DNA of 64,000 nt, from the NCBI RefSeq assembly GCF_024168645.1, contig NZ_JALJWF010000001.1, forward strand, positions 1,169,001 to 1,233,000. The letters run 5' to 3'. Numbering within the stretch: the first letter of the stretch is position 1; every line of letters begins with the position of its first letter. A model generated the notes under the pieces. The model was not told where the DNA came from. It saw nothing but the letters and a program-made list of their open reading frames with translations, and ran no database searches. The position numbers and the translations under genes were made by a program. The stretch comes from Pseudomonas sp. GGS8 (GTDB taxonomy: Bacteria; Pseudomonadota; Gammaproteobacteria; Pseudomonadales; Pseudomonadaceae). Below, one piece after another: positions 1 through 9,494 of the stretch.

Positions 1-3000
1 CAGTCCGGAGAGCGAAATCAGCGAAACCGCATATTGCTTGCCAAGGGTTTGCAGATCGCTCATCCACATTGGATGAGCATCCAGCCATTGCCCCGTCACG
101 CCATTAAGGGAAAAGCTCGCGTCCTGGCGAACGTCAAACATCAATCCAAACTCGTTGACGACCAGGTACCCGCCGTCGCTGATCCTGAGCATGACGCTAC
201 CTGGAATTGGAACCCGTTGCGCTTCATTGCCGGTAAAGGCTTGGTGATAGAGGTTTTGACTGAGCGCGTCGTGAAACAGGAACGCTGTAGCGTCCGGATC
301 ATTCGGTGGCAGCAGGCTTAATTGGTGCTGCGCCGCAGCGGATTCGCTGACGGGAAGGTGTGGCGTCAGGATCTGGTGGCTCTGCCCGTTGATCCATCTC
401 GGCAGCGACGGCTTGTCAAGGTCGCCTGACGTCACCGTAACAAAGGAAGCCGGTTTCCAGGACGTTTGCCCTTCGGAGCCGTCGACATCAGCGACGGCCG
501 GAATATCGAACTGCTGTAACAGGGCAACGACATCTTTCAAAGTATCAAAATAGTCAGGAGGTTCGCTCGACACCGATACCAACGAGATTTCCAGGCCGTG
601 AATCAGATAAGCCACCAGGTAGCGCTGCGTTTTGCTCAGGCGCACCCGCTGGGTCACTTGCACGACGCCAGCCCCCCGATCAAGGCAGCCGATGATCTGC
701 GCTTCTTCACTTCCCCGGTTGAAAACGCTGTAGCGCCATGTGGTCAAACCCGTGATGGCATTGACGCGCCATATCATGGATTGGTCCGGGTGATAGAAGT
801 AAGCGTGATCTTCTTGCACTGCTGCCAGTTGGAGTTTTTCGCTGACCGGCCCCATGAATTGACGGCCATAAACGAACCGTTCTTTTGCCACTTCGTACCA
901 ACCCACGGTGTATTGCGGTTTTCCCGGATTGCCAAAAGGCAGCAAATACTTGCCCGCAGGTATTAAAGCACCACCCAGGCGCTGCTCCTGGTGAAGCACT
1001 TTCAAACGGTCGAGTTCCGCCTGCGAGTAACGTCCGTCGGCCGCCTGAAGTGAAGCCAGGCTCAGTTGTCGGTGTTCGCGGTCAACGCGGTAGGTTTCGA
1101 GGTTTTTTGTTCGAACATACACGTCGGTGCCGGTATCGATGCTCAGCTCGATACCGTCGATGCTCAACCCCGCGTCGACGACACTGACTTGTTGTGGTGT
1201 GATCCAGTCGGCGATCAAAACCCAGCTCACCGGCCCGTCACCAGGGCGTGCACTGAGGTGGACTGCTACGAGTCCTGGCTTCAGGGCAAGAGAGTAAGCC
1301 CCTCTCATCGTGTCGATGCGGTAAGAGAGCTTGCCCCTCATCTCTCGCGGTAACTCAGGAACGTAGAGCGCCCGCGTTTCAATGCCTACACGCACGTGAA
1401 TGGTCGTGGACTCATAGACCGGATTGAGCTTATAGAGGATGTGTGGGAAAGGTCTGGCGTGGGTGAAGTAAAAACCTTCTTCCCTGGCTTCAAGATCACG
1501 CAAGACATCATATTGTGGATATGACTTGCGAGGCAGGAGGGTCGAGACTCCGACAACGTTCAAGAGTAGATCACTCCACTCAAAGACCTCCGGATCGGAT
1601 CCCAGCTGATACTCATAGCCGTAATAGCACTTGGGTGTACCCGGCAGCAGCAAAGCCGAATCTGCCGGGACAGTGTTGAATCGACCATGAACACGCGGGC
1701 CGGGAATCGCGATCTGTTTTGGCAGCCCCATGCTTTCGCGAACAATAATGGCGTTCTGTTTGTTGCCATCGGGCCGCGGGAGCCCTGAGCCGCCCAAAGA
1801 GCGAAAGAGCCCCTGACTGCCGAACACCATCACCCCTTCGCGAAGATCAAGCGTGTCCACCACCGACTCGGGCATGATCGATACAACCCCTTCCTTGACC
1901 GAAAACGCCTGCGGGCTATACGCCGTTTTGAACCGGGTGAACAGTTCGGCCACTTTCTCGGCCTTGTCCATGATTTGCCCGAGATTGCCGGCAATCGCCG
2001 TGACGCCGATGCCGATACCCAGCAACGGCACCGACAAGAACCCTGCGACCGCACCCGCAGTCCCGCCGACCACCAGCGCGACGCCATCGAGCACAACCGC
2101 ACTGACATCGAACAACAGCTGAGTGCCGAAACGCGCCTTTTGTTCGTGGTTTTCTGCGTTGTAGAGTTCGTAAATGTCAAAACCGATATTGACCACGCCC
2201 AATACCTGCCCCACCCCCGGGCCGGCGACGCGCGCCAGCAGCCGCCCGCCCGCCGAAGCAGTCCTGACGGCGATCGCTCGCTCTGCGTTCACCAGCTGGC
2301 GAACCAGGTTGGCCATTTGCAGCGTGTCGAGAGCGATACCGTGGGCTAGCTGCGCGTAACCCAGGTAGCCATGAAGACGAACGGCGACGGCCAGGTTCGA
2401 CTCTGTTCCAGGCTGCGCAATTTGATCGCGATTTCGAAGCTCGGTGATCAACGCCTGGAAACCAAACGCAAAACTCAGCCGGCTACCCTCGAAAACATCC
2501 GTTGGGTCGACAGGTTTATGTCCATCGCCGGGGCCTGCCAGGTACTCGATACTCTTGTCCAGAAACGACTTGATCTGCTTGAGAAACGGCTCTTTGGTTG
2601 TCACCTCGCGGATTCGTTGCGTTTTGACGTCCATGAACGACAGTGTGTAGCCGTCATCCGGTTGAGCCAGCAGGGTGGCGAAGACGGGAACGTACTCACT
2701 CCCCAGCTCATTCGCCGCTCTCACCCTCTTTGTGACCTGATCCATCTTCGTCGCCCAGACGCTGGCATCCCTTTCGGACAGGCCTCGTCCCAATCGAGCG
2801 TTTTCAGAAAGCGCCCGTGTGCGCAATTGGGCGTGATGGGACCAGGGTGTGACGCTTTTTCCCGAGCTCAAGGATTCATTGCCCAACAGCGCCGACACTT
2901 GCAGTTTCGACGTTAACCGCTTGCTGGCGAGGCGCTTGCCATCAAGCTCAATCACATTGAAGGGGGAGCGATTCGTCGACTCGATCGCATACTGCCTGGC

Positions 3001-5895
3001 CAAGTCGGACGTGCTGAACAGTGTCTTCATGCCAAGCTTGAGGTTGTCGATCCGGTCAAAACCGAAGACACCAAAATTGGGATCGTAGAAAGACCAGCTG
3101 CTGTGTTCGGCTGTCCCGGTCCTGGCCACCATCATTGAGTGGTTTTCGGTATTGAGCATCAACGTGCAAGGTGCGGGTTTAGCCGCCAACGCCTCAAAGA
3201 CGCCGTCGAAACTCAACGCGCCGAGCTTGTCGGCAAAATCGGCCTGGGGAATGGCGCGTAAATCGTCGAGCGCCTGAAGAAATGCATGGGTATCACTTTC
3301 ACTGGGTGAGAAATGCGCGTTGGCCAATCTGCCGCTCAGTGCCTGTACGGCTTCGCGACCCTGATGAGTCGCCGCCGCCATCAACAGCGCCAGTGGATAA
3401 CAGCGCCTGCCGGGGTCGCCGTCGCCCCTGACCAGCAACCCCTGTGGCATCAACCTGGCCATTGACGCGCCTGCCTCCAGAAGCGTTTTACGCACCGAGG
3501 CACTGCGCTGAAGAATGTAGGTGCGCAGCTCGTACTCCGTCTGGTGTCTGATGCGAGCCACGCTCTCGCCCCATTGCCGAAGCGTCAGCGGTTTATCGAA
3601 TGAGAGAATCTTGAGCACCTGGGCGCTCTCCCGGGAGGGTTCAAACGGCGCTTTGAAAGCGGCAAACGCTGCTTCGAACTCGGGGCTTTTGTGCGTGAGC
3701 AGCACCTGCTCGATAGCCATGTAACGCTCGGATAGACCGCGGTCAGACGTACTTTGCGCGAGCGCGCCAAGCTGCTGCCAGGCGGTGGCGAAACCGGCAT
3801 TGTCCAGCGTCGGAGCGCCGAACAGGCCGCCGAGCACCACCCGATGAACCGGACTCAAGTGATCGAGCGGCAGAGCCCCATGGCCGATGCGAACGATCAT
3901 TTCATTCAGATTGCCAATCGGATCGAAGCCAAGGGAAACCGGAAGTTCTGTAAGGGGCTGGTTCAGAATCCGTTGACGTTCATCGAAGTCCAGGGAAAAA
4001 GCTTTGTCGAAGCTCAGTTTACCGCTGAGCTTTTCATTCATCGCACGGATGAAGGGCTCCCCCAATTCATCCATCAACCGCTGCAGGATTCCAGTCAGCA
4101 AAACGGGTCGCCCCTCGATGATCGGCCAGCCCTTTTCGAAGCTTAGGGTCTGCCCTTTCAACAGCTCGGAAAAATTGCCCTGGTAGCGTGTTTTCAGTTT
4201 CCCTTCGGCCCAGTTTGCTTGCTCCTTTTGCAGCCACTCTTCCGGTGTTGCGTTGATTGTCCAGCCAGAAACCTTCTCTTCTTCGGTGTTCACATTGTAG
4301 CCATCGGCCAACTCCAACCGCTCTCGAATCTCCTTAGCGCCATCAAACAGCAGATGCTTCTCTACGTACTCCTCAAGCCCTGTAATAGCCGCCCCAGGCC
4401 CGGTCAACACAATGGTCCCTCGGGATTCATTGCGAATACCGTCACTGTAGTAATTACGAATGGCATTCGCTAGTCTGTGTAGATACTCGCGGCGTGTGTG
4501 TGACAGCGCAGGCACCTCGGCAGTTTTTTCATTCACCATTGCCACGAGAACCTCTTGTACGACAGTGTTGTTGCTCCAATCCGCACCCGCCGTATTCAAT
4601 CGAGATTCAAACGTTGCCAGAAAATCGTAGTTGAACCTGATCAACTCGATAATGGCCTGGATCGAGCCAGCGCCGGCATGCGCCACGATATGTGAATTCA
4701 TTTCACCGTTGTTCTGAATCGCCATGCGAATACCGTCCATGGGCGTTTCACTATTTACCGGTACCGAGAATATGTCGTTAACACCCGGACGCTGCTGCGC
4801 AAACTCGGTTAATGCTTTCCTGTGTTGTTCAGGAATAATCATCGTGCGGTCAGGGTATCGACCGGGGTCGCGACCGGGCATCAACGACTCATTGTGATTG
4901 AGCAGGAGTTGCAATACGCCAATCTGCGCGCTTTCGCCGAAGGACGTGATATCGACTCCGCCCAGGCGGCTCTTCAATTGCGGCAAGTAATCCACATCAC
5001 TGTAGCGGCCACCCTCAAGCGCTTCGACCTGCAGACGCACCACATCGCTGGCCGCGGCAAAGTTCCCTCGTCCTGCTACCTCGCGCTCATAGACGTCCCA
5101 TAAAAGATGCTCTTTGAACACCTCACGAACGTCACGCAACCGCAGATGCTCATCCACCATGGCCAAGTGACTGTCCAGGCATTTTTGTCTGAAAGCAATG
5201 AGGGTGGCCTCGTCCTTGCCATAGGCACGGACCATCAGATCAATACGCGCCTCATCCGCCTTGCCCGCCCAGCGTTCCTGGCCGAGATGGGCCGACATCT
5301 GCACCTTCAGCACCCGGGCCCGATGCTCGATCATCCGGGCCAGTTCCAGGGGCGTGGCGATTGTCGCTCCCCCCGACTCCATGGCATGCGCCCTGGCACT
5401 TTCCAGGATCACCCGATTCATCTCGAACGCCAGCACTGCATCACTGTCGTACCACAGGTTGAACGTATGGCCTTCCTTGACCATGACCTCCTTCCAGATG
5501 TTGATGTAGTCCCGCTGAATTGCGCCTACTGCGCTCCCGCCCACCCAAACGAAGTGCATTATTTTCGGCACTTGCGGTGCAACCGGATTCAACATCCGAA
5601 CCGTCTGGACGAGTCGATTTGAATAGTTCTCGAGCCGCGCAGAGAGGTCGGCCAGCGCTGGCGATATCGGCGCGGTTCGCTGGTCAATCAGTGAGTCCAG
5701 CGTGTCTTTGAGCAACAGCAACGGCGCCATCTGCTCACTCCATCGCTGATCCTTTTTGCACGCTGTGTAATAGCCAATCAACGCGTCATATTCAGGCGCG
5801 GTGTGAAACTCTCTGGCGAGTGTTTGAATATCATCTGATTTGAAATGCTGGAGAAACGACTTACCCGCAGTAGTCGACACCTGATATTGATTCAT
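1..5895 (-). CDS. Large toxin: LCT/LifA-like glycosyltransferase, C58-like protease region, TcdA/TcdB pore region (partial)
   Basis: The frame is open from ATG at 5895 to the window edge (1965 codons), so the C terminus is missing. Residues ~110-310 resemble the glucosyltransferase domain of clostridial TcdA/TcdB: PKIMHFVWVGG near 113, then GRYSDVDYLP with a DxD motif at D300/D302 that would bind Mn/UDP-sugar. Further on, C832 (RCYPLALLMA), H919 (NHSMMV) and D938 (FYDPN) have the order and spacing of a YopT-type (C58) protease triad, as in the lymphostatin family LifA/Efa1. Hydrophobic segments at ~1219-1241 and ~1257-1306 are followed by sequence typical of the TcdA/TcdB pore domain. By analogy it would enter host cells and glycosylate a host protein; substrate and host are unknown. 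There is no signal peptide and no adjacent secretion or immunity gene. AAGGG lies about 10 bases before the start. Domain calls are by eye: strong for the glycosyltransferase, moderate for the protease. Confidence 0.85.
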   Translation of the reverse strand, partial: MNQYQVSTTAGKSFLQHFKSDDIQTLAREFHTAPEYDALIGYYTACKKDQRWSEQMAPLLLLKDTLDSLIDQRTAPISPALADLSARLENYSNRLVQTVRMLNPVAPQVPKIMHFVWVGGSAVGAIQRDYINIWKEVMVKEGHTFNLWYDSDAVLAFEMNRVILESARAHAMESGGATIATPLELARMIEHRARVLKVQMSAHLGQERWAGKADEARIDLMVRAYGKDEATLIAFRQKCLDSHLAMVDEHLRLRDVREVFKEHLLWDVYEREVAGRGNFAAASDVVRLQVEALEGGRYSDVDYLPQLKSRLGGVDITSFGESAQIGVLQLLLNHNESLMPGRDPGRYPDRTMIIPEQHRKALTEFAQQRPGVNDIFSVPVNSETPMDGIRMAIQNNGEMNSHIVAHAGAGSIQAIIELIRFNYDFLATFESRLNTAGADWSNNTVVQEVLVAMVNEKTAEVPALSHTRREYLHRLANAIRNYYSDGIRNESRGTIVLTGPGAAITGLEEYVEKHLLFDGAKEIRERLELADGYNVNTEEEKVSGWTINATPEEWLQKEQANWAEGKLKTRYQGNFSELLKGQTLSFEKGWPIIEGRPVLLTGILQRLMDELGEPFIRAMNEKLSGKLSFDKAFSLDFDERQRILNQPLTELPVSLGFDPIGNLNEMIVRIGHGALPLDHLSPVHRVVLGGLFGAPTLDNAGFATAWQQLGALAQSTSDRGLSERYMAIEQVLLTHKSPEFEAAFAAFKAPFEPSRESAQVLKILSFDKPLTLRQWGESVARIRHQTEYELRTYILQRSASVRKTLLEAGASMARLMPQGLLVRGDGDPGRRCYPLALLMAAATHQGREAVQALSGRLANAHFSPSESDTHAFLQALDDLRAIPQADFADKLGALSFDGVFEALAAKPAPCTLMLNTENHSMMVARTGTAEHSSWSFYDPNFGVFGFDRIDNLKLGMKTLFSTSDLARQYAIESTNRSPFNVIELDGKRLASKRLTSKLQVSALLGNESLSSGKSVTPWSHHAQLRTRALSENARLGRGLSERDASVWATKMDQVTKRVRAANELGSEYVPVFATLLAQPDDGYTLSFMDVKTQRIREVTTKEPFLKQIKSFLDKSIEYLAGPGDGHKPVDPTDVFEGSRLSFAFGFQALITELRNRDQIAQPGTESNLAVAVRLHGYLGYAQLAHGIALDTLQMANLVRQLVNAERAIAVRTASAGGRLLARVAGPGVGQVLGVVNIGFDIYELYNAENHEQKARFGTQLLFDVSAVVLDGVALVVGGTAGAVAGFLSVPLLGIGIGVTAIAGNLGQIMDKAEKVAELFTRFKTAYSPQAFSVKEGVVSIMPESVVDTLDLREGVMVFGSQGLFRSLGGSGLPRPDGNKQNAIIVRESMGLPKQIAIPGPRVHGRFNTVPADSALLLPGTPKCYYGYEYQLGSDPEVFEWSDLLLNVVGVSTLLPRKSYPQYDVLRDLEAREEGFYFTHARPFPHILYKLNPVYESTTIHVRVGIETRALYVPELPREMRGKLSYRIDTMRGAYSLALKPGLVAVHLSARPGDGPVSWVLIADWITPQQVSVVDAGLSIDGIELSIDTGTDVYVRTKNLETYRVDREHRQLSLASLQAADGRYSQAELDRLKVLHQEQRLGGALIPAGKYLLPFGNPGKPQYTVGWYEVAKERFVYGRQFMGPVSEKLQLAAVQEDHAYFYHPDQSMIWRVNAITGLTTWRYSVFNRGSEEAQIIGCLDRGAGVVQVTQRVRLSKTQRYLVAYLIHGLEISLVSVSSEPPDYFDTLKDVVALLQQFDIPAVADVDGSEGQTSWKPASFVTVTSGDLDKPSLPRWINGQSHQILTPHLPVSESAAAQHQLSLLPPNDPDATAFLFHDALSQNLYHQAFTGNEAQRVPIPGSVMLRISDGGYLVVNEFGLMFDVRQDASFSLNGVTGQWLDAHPMWMSDLQTLGKQYAVSLISLSGL

Positions 5896-6369
5896 CACAT
5901 CCACACCCTTGTAACAAACTTGGAAATACACACAGACAGCAACGTCGAGCACCATTCATCCGTCGACGCTTGCGTATCCGAACTAATACTTAAAGCCAGC
6001 ACTGAAGACTCTAACTTTGAAGATCCAAACCCACTTGCACAGCTGTTCTAATGCTGCAATTTTTCGAGCAACAGACAAAACAAAGACTATTTAAGCTGCG
6101 ACATCGAAAAAATACTAAGCGATAAAAATAACAACCTCAATCTAACAACCAGCCAATTAATTAATTACACTTAAACCCCACGAACAAGTGTAACTTTTGT
6201 TTTGGGCAGAAACGCTTATTAACAAACGGCTCGCGGCCGCAAGCCAAACGGCCTGCGTCGGTTGTTTCAGAACATGAAGAGACAGATCTGGAATTGTCTG
6301 ATGCGCCCGCAGGCACTTTCCAGACATGTCCGGTCAATGTTCAGTGGGTATTCGAGCGTTTTTCTGTGG
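5896..6369. other. AT-rich intergenic region upstream of the giant toxin gene
   Basis: About 470 bases without a convincing gene. The stretch 6050-6220 is markedly AT-rich (runs such as ttaattaattac) against GC-rich flanks. It presumably holds the toxin promoter on the minus strand; I could not choose a specific -35/-10 pair. Confidence 0.5.
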
Positions 6370-6427
6370 GTGCGTGATGAAAAATCTTACGCACCGGAAG
6401 GGGACTGCGGCCAGCAGATCTGGCCGC
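6370..6427 (-). terminator. Two hairpins downstream of cobJ
   Basis: GTGCGT (6370-6375) pairs with ACGCAC (6389-6394), and GCGGCCAG (6407-6414) pairs with CTGGCCGC (6420-6427) around a 5-base loop. They lie just past the cobJ stop and could end the cobGHIJ transcript. There is no clean U-tract, so the role is inferred from position. Confidence 0.4.
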
Positions 6428-6433
6428 GATGGC

Positions 6434-8137
6434 TTACACGGCAGGTTTGTCGCCGTACCAGCGTGGCGTATATACCCACTGGCCACCCTCGGCACGAGGG
6501 AAGGTGCAGGTCGTGGAAGAACCGATCAGCACCATGGTGCGCATGTCCACCTGATCCGGGGTCAACTGCCCCAAAGTGATAATGCGCAGGGTCTGCCCCG
6601 GACGACCGATGTCCCGCCCCAACACCACCGGCGTTTCAGCGGTGCGGTGCTGCGCGACAATCTCCAGCGCCCGCCCCAGTTGCCAGGGACGAGAACGCGA
6701 GATCGGGTTGTAGAAAGCCAGCGCCAGGTCGGCCTGAGACGCCAGATCCAGTCGTTTCTCGATGATTGCCCAAGGCTTGAGGTTGTCCGACAGGGACATC
6801 ACGCAGAAGTCGTGGCCCAGTGGTGCGCCAGCCTGAGCAGCCGTTGCCAGGGACGCGGAGACCCCCGGAAGAATTTCCAGATCAACGCTATGCCAACTCT
6901 GCTCACTCGACTCGTGCAACGCTTCGAGTACTGCCGCCGCCATGGCAAAAACGCCTGGGTCGCCGGACGACACCACCACCACCGACCGCCCTTGGGCCGC
7001 CAGTTCAAAGGCGTGGCGAGCGCGCTGCATTTCCTCGCGATTGTCGGTGCAATGCAGCACTTGATCCTCGCGAAATGGCCCGGCCATGCGCACGTAGGTT
7101 TCATAACCCAGCACGTCGTTGGCGCGCGCCAGTTCGGCCTTGACCGCCGGCACCATCAGTTCGGCGGCGCCAGGGCCCAGGCCGATCACAGCCAAACGAC
7201 CGCGCGCACGACCAATCCGTGCAACCTCCAATGGCTGACCGGCCATCGCGATGGCAACGCCGGCATCTGCCGACACGATGGTAGCGTTCGGCACGGTGTG
7301 GCGGGCCAACTCGCTGACGTCGCCGCTGACCGAGGCAAACCGCAGCGCCACGCCCAGCTCAAGCGCCGCTTCGCGCAACGCCGGATTGGTCATGTGCAGA
7401 TCGCTGGCCAGCAGGCACGCCAGCGATTGCACGGCAATGTTTGCCTCATGCAGCGCCCCGCGAATCGCGACTGGCAAATCCACCACCTCGGCGTTCACCG
7501 CCACCAGCACGCTGCGCGGGTAGATCATCAATTCATTGGCCGCCGGCGTGCGCTCGGCACTGCCGACATGGATTGACAACCGAGCCTGCGGATCCTCGGG
7601 CAATTGCGCTTGCGCCAGCCACGGCGCGGCGCCTTCGATGCGCACGCTTTGGCCGGCGAGCAAATCCGAAACAAAGCGTTTACCCAGTTCCAGATCACCG
7701 AGGGCGTAACCACTGGGAGGATTGAGCAGACAGGTGCCGAAGCGCAATTCACCGCTGGTGGTGATCGCCGCTGCCACGTCGAGACTGCCAGCAATCTCCC
7801 GTGCCATGACGTTCACACCACCGAGGCCGCCCAGCAGCGGCACCACGGCGCTGCCGTCTTCGGCCACGGCCAGCACCGGTGGTTCGGCGCCCTTTTCCAA
7901 CAGCAACGGCGCCAGGGTGCGGATCACGATACCCGCCGCGCACAAGGCGATGATCGGCGTGTCCAGCTGATAGAACTCGCGCAGCGTCGCGCCAAACTCG
8001 TGATAGGTCCGGTCCGCGCCGTCAACCCGTTCGGCCAGGCCATGGATCAATGCGCCGGGGTAGATCTGCTGGATCTTGCGCGCAGTGGCGAGGCTGCCGT
8101 TGCCAAGAATGACAATCGCCGGAGCTGGACGGGCCAT
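6434..8137 (-). CDS. cobJ: Fused CbiG/CobJ: cobalt-precorrin-5A hydrolase and precorrin-3B C17-methyltransferase
   Basis: A two-domain corrin-ring enzyme of about 567 residues. Residues 1-~310 are CbiG-like (opens AIVILGNGSLATARKI; contains a GGLGGVN segment). Residues ~312-567 are a tetrapyrrole methylase of the CobJ/CbiH class, opening with RLAVIGLGPG and containing SSGDPGVFAMA. CobJ contracts the ring with methylation at C17; CbiG removes the C20 fragment as acetaldehyde in the anaerobic route. I chose the ATG at 8137 because it overlaps the cobI stop as TGATG, a translational-coupling arrangement. An in-frame GTG at 8149 is possible and would add four residues. Last gene of the cobGHIJ operon. 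Confidence 0.92.
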   Translation of the reverse strand: MARPAPAIVILGNGSLATARKIQQIYPGALIHGLAERVDGADRTYHEFGATLREFYQLDTPIIALCAAGIVIRTLAPLLLEKGAEPPVLAVAEDGSAVVPLLGGLGGVNVMAREIAGSLDVAAAITTSGELRFGTCLLNPPSGYALGDLELGKRFVSDLLAGQSVRIEGAAPWLAQAQLPEDPQARLSIHVGSAERTPAANELMIYPRSVLVAVNAEVVDLPVAIRGALHEANIAVQSLACLLASDLHMTNPALREAALELGVALRFASVSGDVSELARHTVPNATIVSADAGVAIAMAGQPLEVARIGRARGRLAVIGLGPGAAELMVPAVKAELARANDVLGYETYVRMAGPFREDQVLHCTDNREEMQRARHAFELAAQGRSVVVVSSGDPGVFAMAAAVLEALHESSEQSWHSVDLEILPGVSASLATAAQAGAPLGHDFCVMSLSDNLKPWAIIEKRLDLASQADLALAFYNPISRSRPWQLGRALEIVAQHRTAETPVVLGRDIGRPGQTLRIITLGQLTPDQVDMRTMVLIGSSTTCTFPRAEGGQWVYTPRWYGDKPAV

Positions 8138-8871
8138 CAGCCTTGCCACCTTTCACCAGGAACAATGATCAACGAGAAATACGGCGAGGACATCGGCTCG
8201 ACCTGATCCAGCGGGACGATTTTCTGATTGGCCATGGTCGCGCGCTCGACGTACAGCGCACGCTCCGCCAGGCCGAGTTCTTCGAGCACCTGACGAACCT
8301 TGGGGAAATTGCGCCCCAATTTCATGATCACCGCCGCGTCGGCATCGGCCAGGCGACGCTTGAGGTCCTCGTGCGGCAACACGCCCGACAACACTGACAG
8401 GCTCTGATTGCGATACACCAGCGGTGCTCCGAGTACCGACGCACCGCCGAGCATTGAGCAGACACCCGGCACCACTTCGGCTTCATAACGCTCGGCCAGT
8501 CGATCGTGCAGGTACATGTAGGAGCCGTAGAAGAACGGATCGCCTTCGCAGATCACCGCCACGTCACGACCGGCATTCAGATGCGCGGCGAGTTGTTCGC
8601 CGGCCGCATCGTAGAAATCGCTGATCACTTGTTCGTACGACAACGGTGCCGGCAGCGCTTCGGTGGTCACCGGATACACCAGCGGCAGCAGCGTTTGCGC
8701 ATCCTGCAAATGCGCTTCGATGATGCCGAAGGCATTGCCCTTTTTGCCCTTGGCGACGAAATACGCCACCACCGGCGATTCGCGCAGCAGGCGCAGGGCT
8801 TTGACGGTAATCAGCTCCGGATCACCGGGGCCGACGCCCAGGCCGATCAAGCGTCCAGGTAGCTGCATCAT
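8137..8871 (-). CDS. cobI: Precorrin-2 C20-methyltransferase
   Basis: A 244-residue SAM-dependent tetrapyrrole methylase that methylates precorrin-2 at C20 to give precorrin-3A in cobalamin synthesis. The family's N-terminal [14 protein letters not shown] motif is present, with [10 protein letters not shown] in the middle (SAM/substrate cleft) and full family length. It overlaps cobH by four bases (ATGA) and is coupled to cobJ downstream, so it is part of one minus-strand operon. Confidence 0.95.
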   Translation of the reverse strand: MMQLPGRLIGLGVGPGDPELITVKALRLLRESPVVAYFVAKGKKGNAFGIIEAHLQDAQTLLPLVYPVTTEALPAPLSYEQVISDFYDAAGEQLAAHLNAGRDVAVICEGDPFFYGSYMYLHDRLAERYEAEVVPGVCSMLGGASVLGAPLVYRNQSLSVLSGVLPHEDLKRRLADADAAVIMKLGRNFPKVRQVLEELGLAERALYVERATMANQKIVPLDQVEPMSSPYFSLIIVPGERWQG

Positions 8872-9494
8872 TCGATCTCCGTGGCGAGGGCGTTGACGGC
8901 GGCGGCGGCCATGGCGCTACCGCCCAGCCGGCCTTGCATGATGACAAACGGCACGCCGCGACTGTCTGCCGCCAGCGCTGCTTTCGATTCGGCGGCCCCC
9001 ACGAAACCCACCGGGAAGCCGAGGATCAGCGCCGGCTTCGGCGCGCCTGCGTCGAGCATTTCCAGAAGATAGAACAGCGCGGTCGGCGCGTTGCCGATCA
9101 CCACCACGCTGCCTTCCAGATGCGGGCGCCACAACTCCAGCGCGGTGGCGGAACGGGTGTTGCCCAGCTCACGGGCCAACTCCGGAACGCTTTCATCGCG
9201 CAGGGTGCAGATCACCGGGTTGTTGGCCGGCAACCGTGTGCGGGTCACGCCTTCGCTGACCATCCGCGCGTCGCATAGAATCGGTGCACCGGCGGCCAGC
9301 GCCTCACGTCCGGCCTTGCCGGCGCCTTCGGAAAATTGCAGGCCGTCGATGGCCTCGACCATGCCGCAGGCGTGGATCACCCGCACCGCGAGTTTTTCCA
9401 GATCGGCCGGAATGCGCGCAAGGTTGGCCTCGGCACGAATGATCGCGAAGGAGTTGCGATAGATCTCCTGACCGTCGCGGATGTAATCAAGCAT
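8868..9494 (-). CDS. cobH: Precorrin-8X methylmutase
   Basis: A 208-residue cobalamin enzyme that moves the C11 methyl group to C12, giving hydrogenobyrinic acid. Visible signatures are [11 protein letters not shown], where His would be the catalytic residue, and a glycine-rich [10 protein letters not shown] segment. It starts inside the end of cobG (8-base overlap) and its stop overlaps the cobI start, so translation is probably coupled along cobGHI. Confidence 0.95.
   Translation of the reverse strand: MLDYIRDGQEIYRNSFAIIRAEANLARIPADLEKLAVRVIHACGMVEAIDGLQFSEGAGKAGREALAAGAPILCDARMVSEGVTRTRLPANNPVICTLRDESVPELARELGNTRSATALELWRPHLEGSVVVIGNAPTALFYLLEMLDAGAPKPALILGFPVGFVGAAESKAALAADSRGVPFVIMQGRLGGSAMAAAAVNALATEIE

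Noticed and set aside
1975..2916. Plus-strand frames within the first 5.9 kb
   Set aside because: The minus strand is open over the whole stretch with clear toxin domains; these are antisense shadows.
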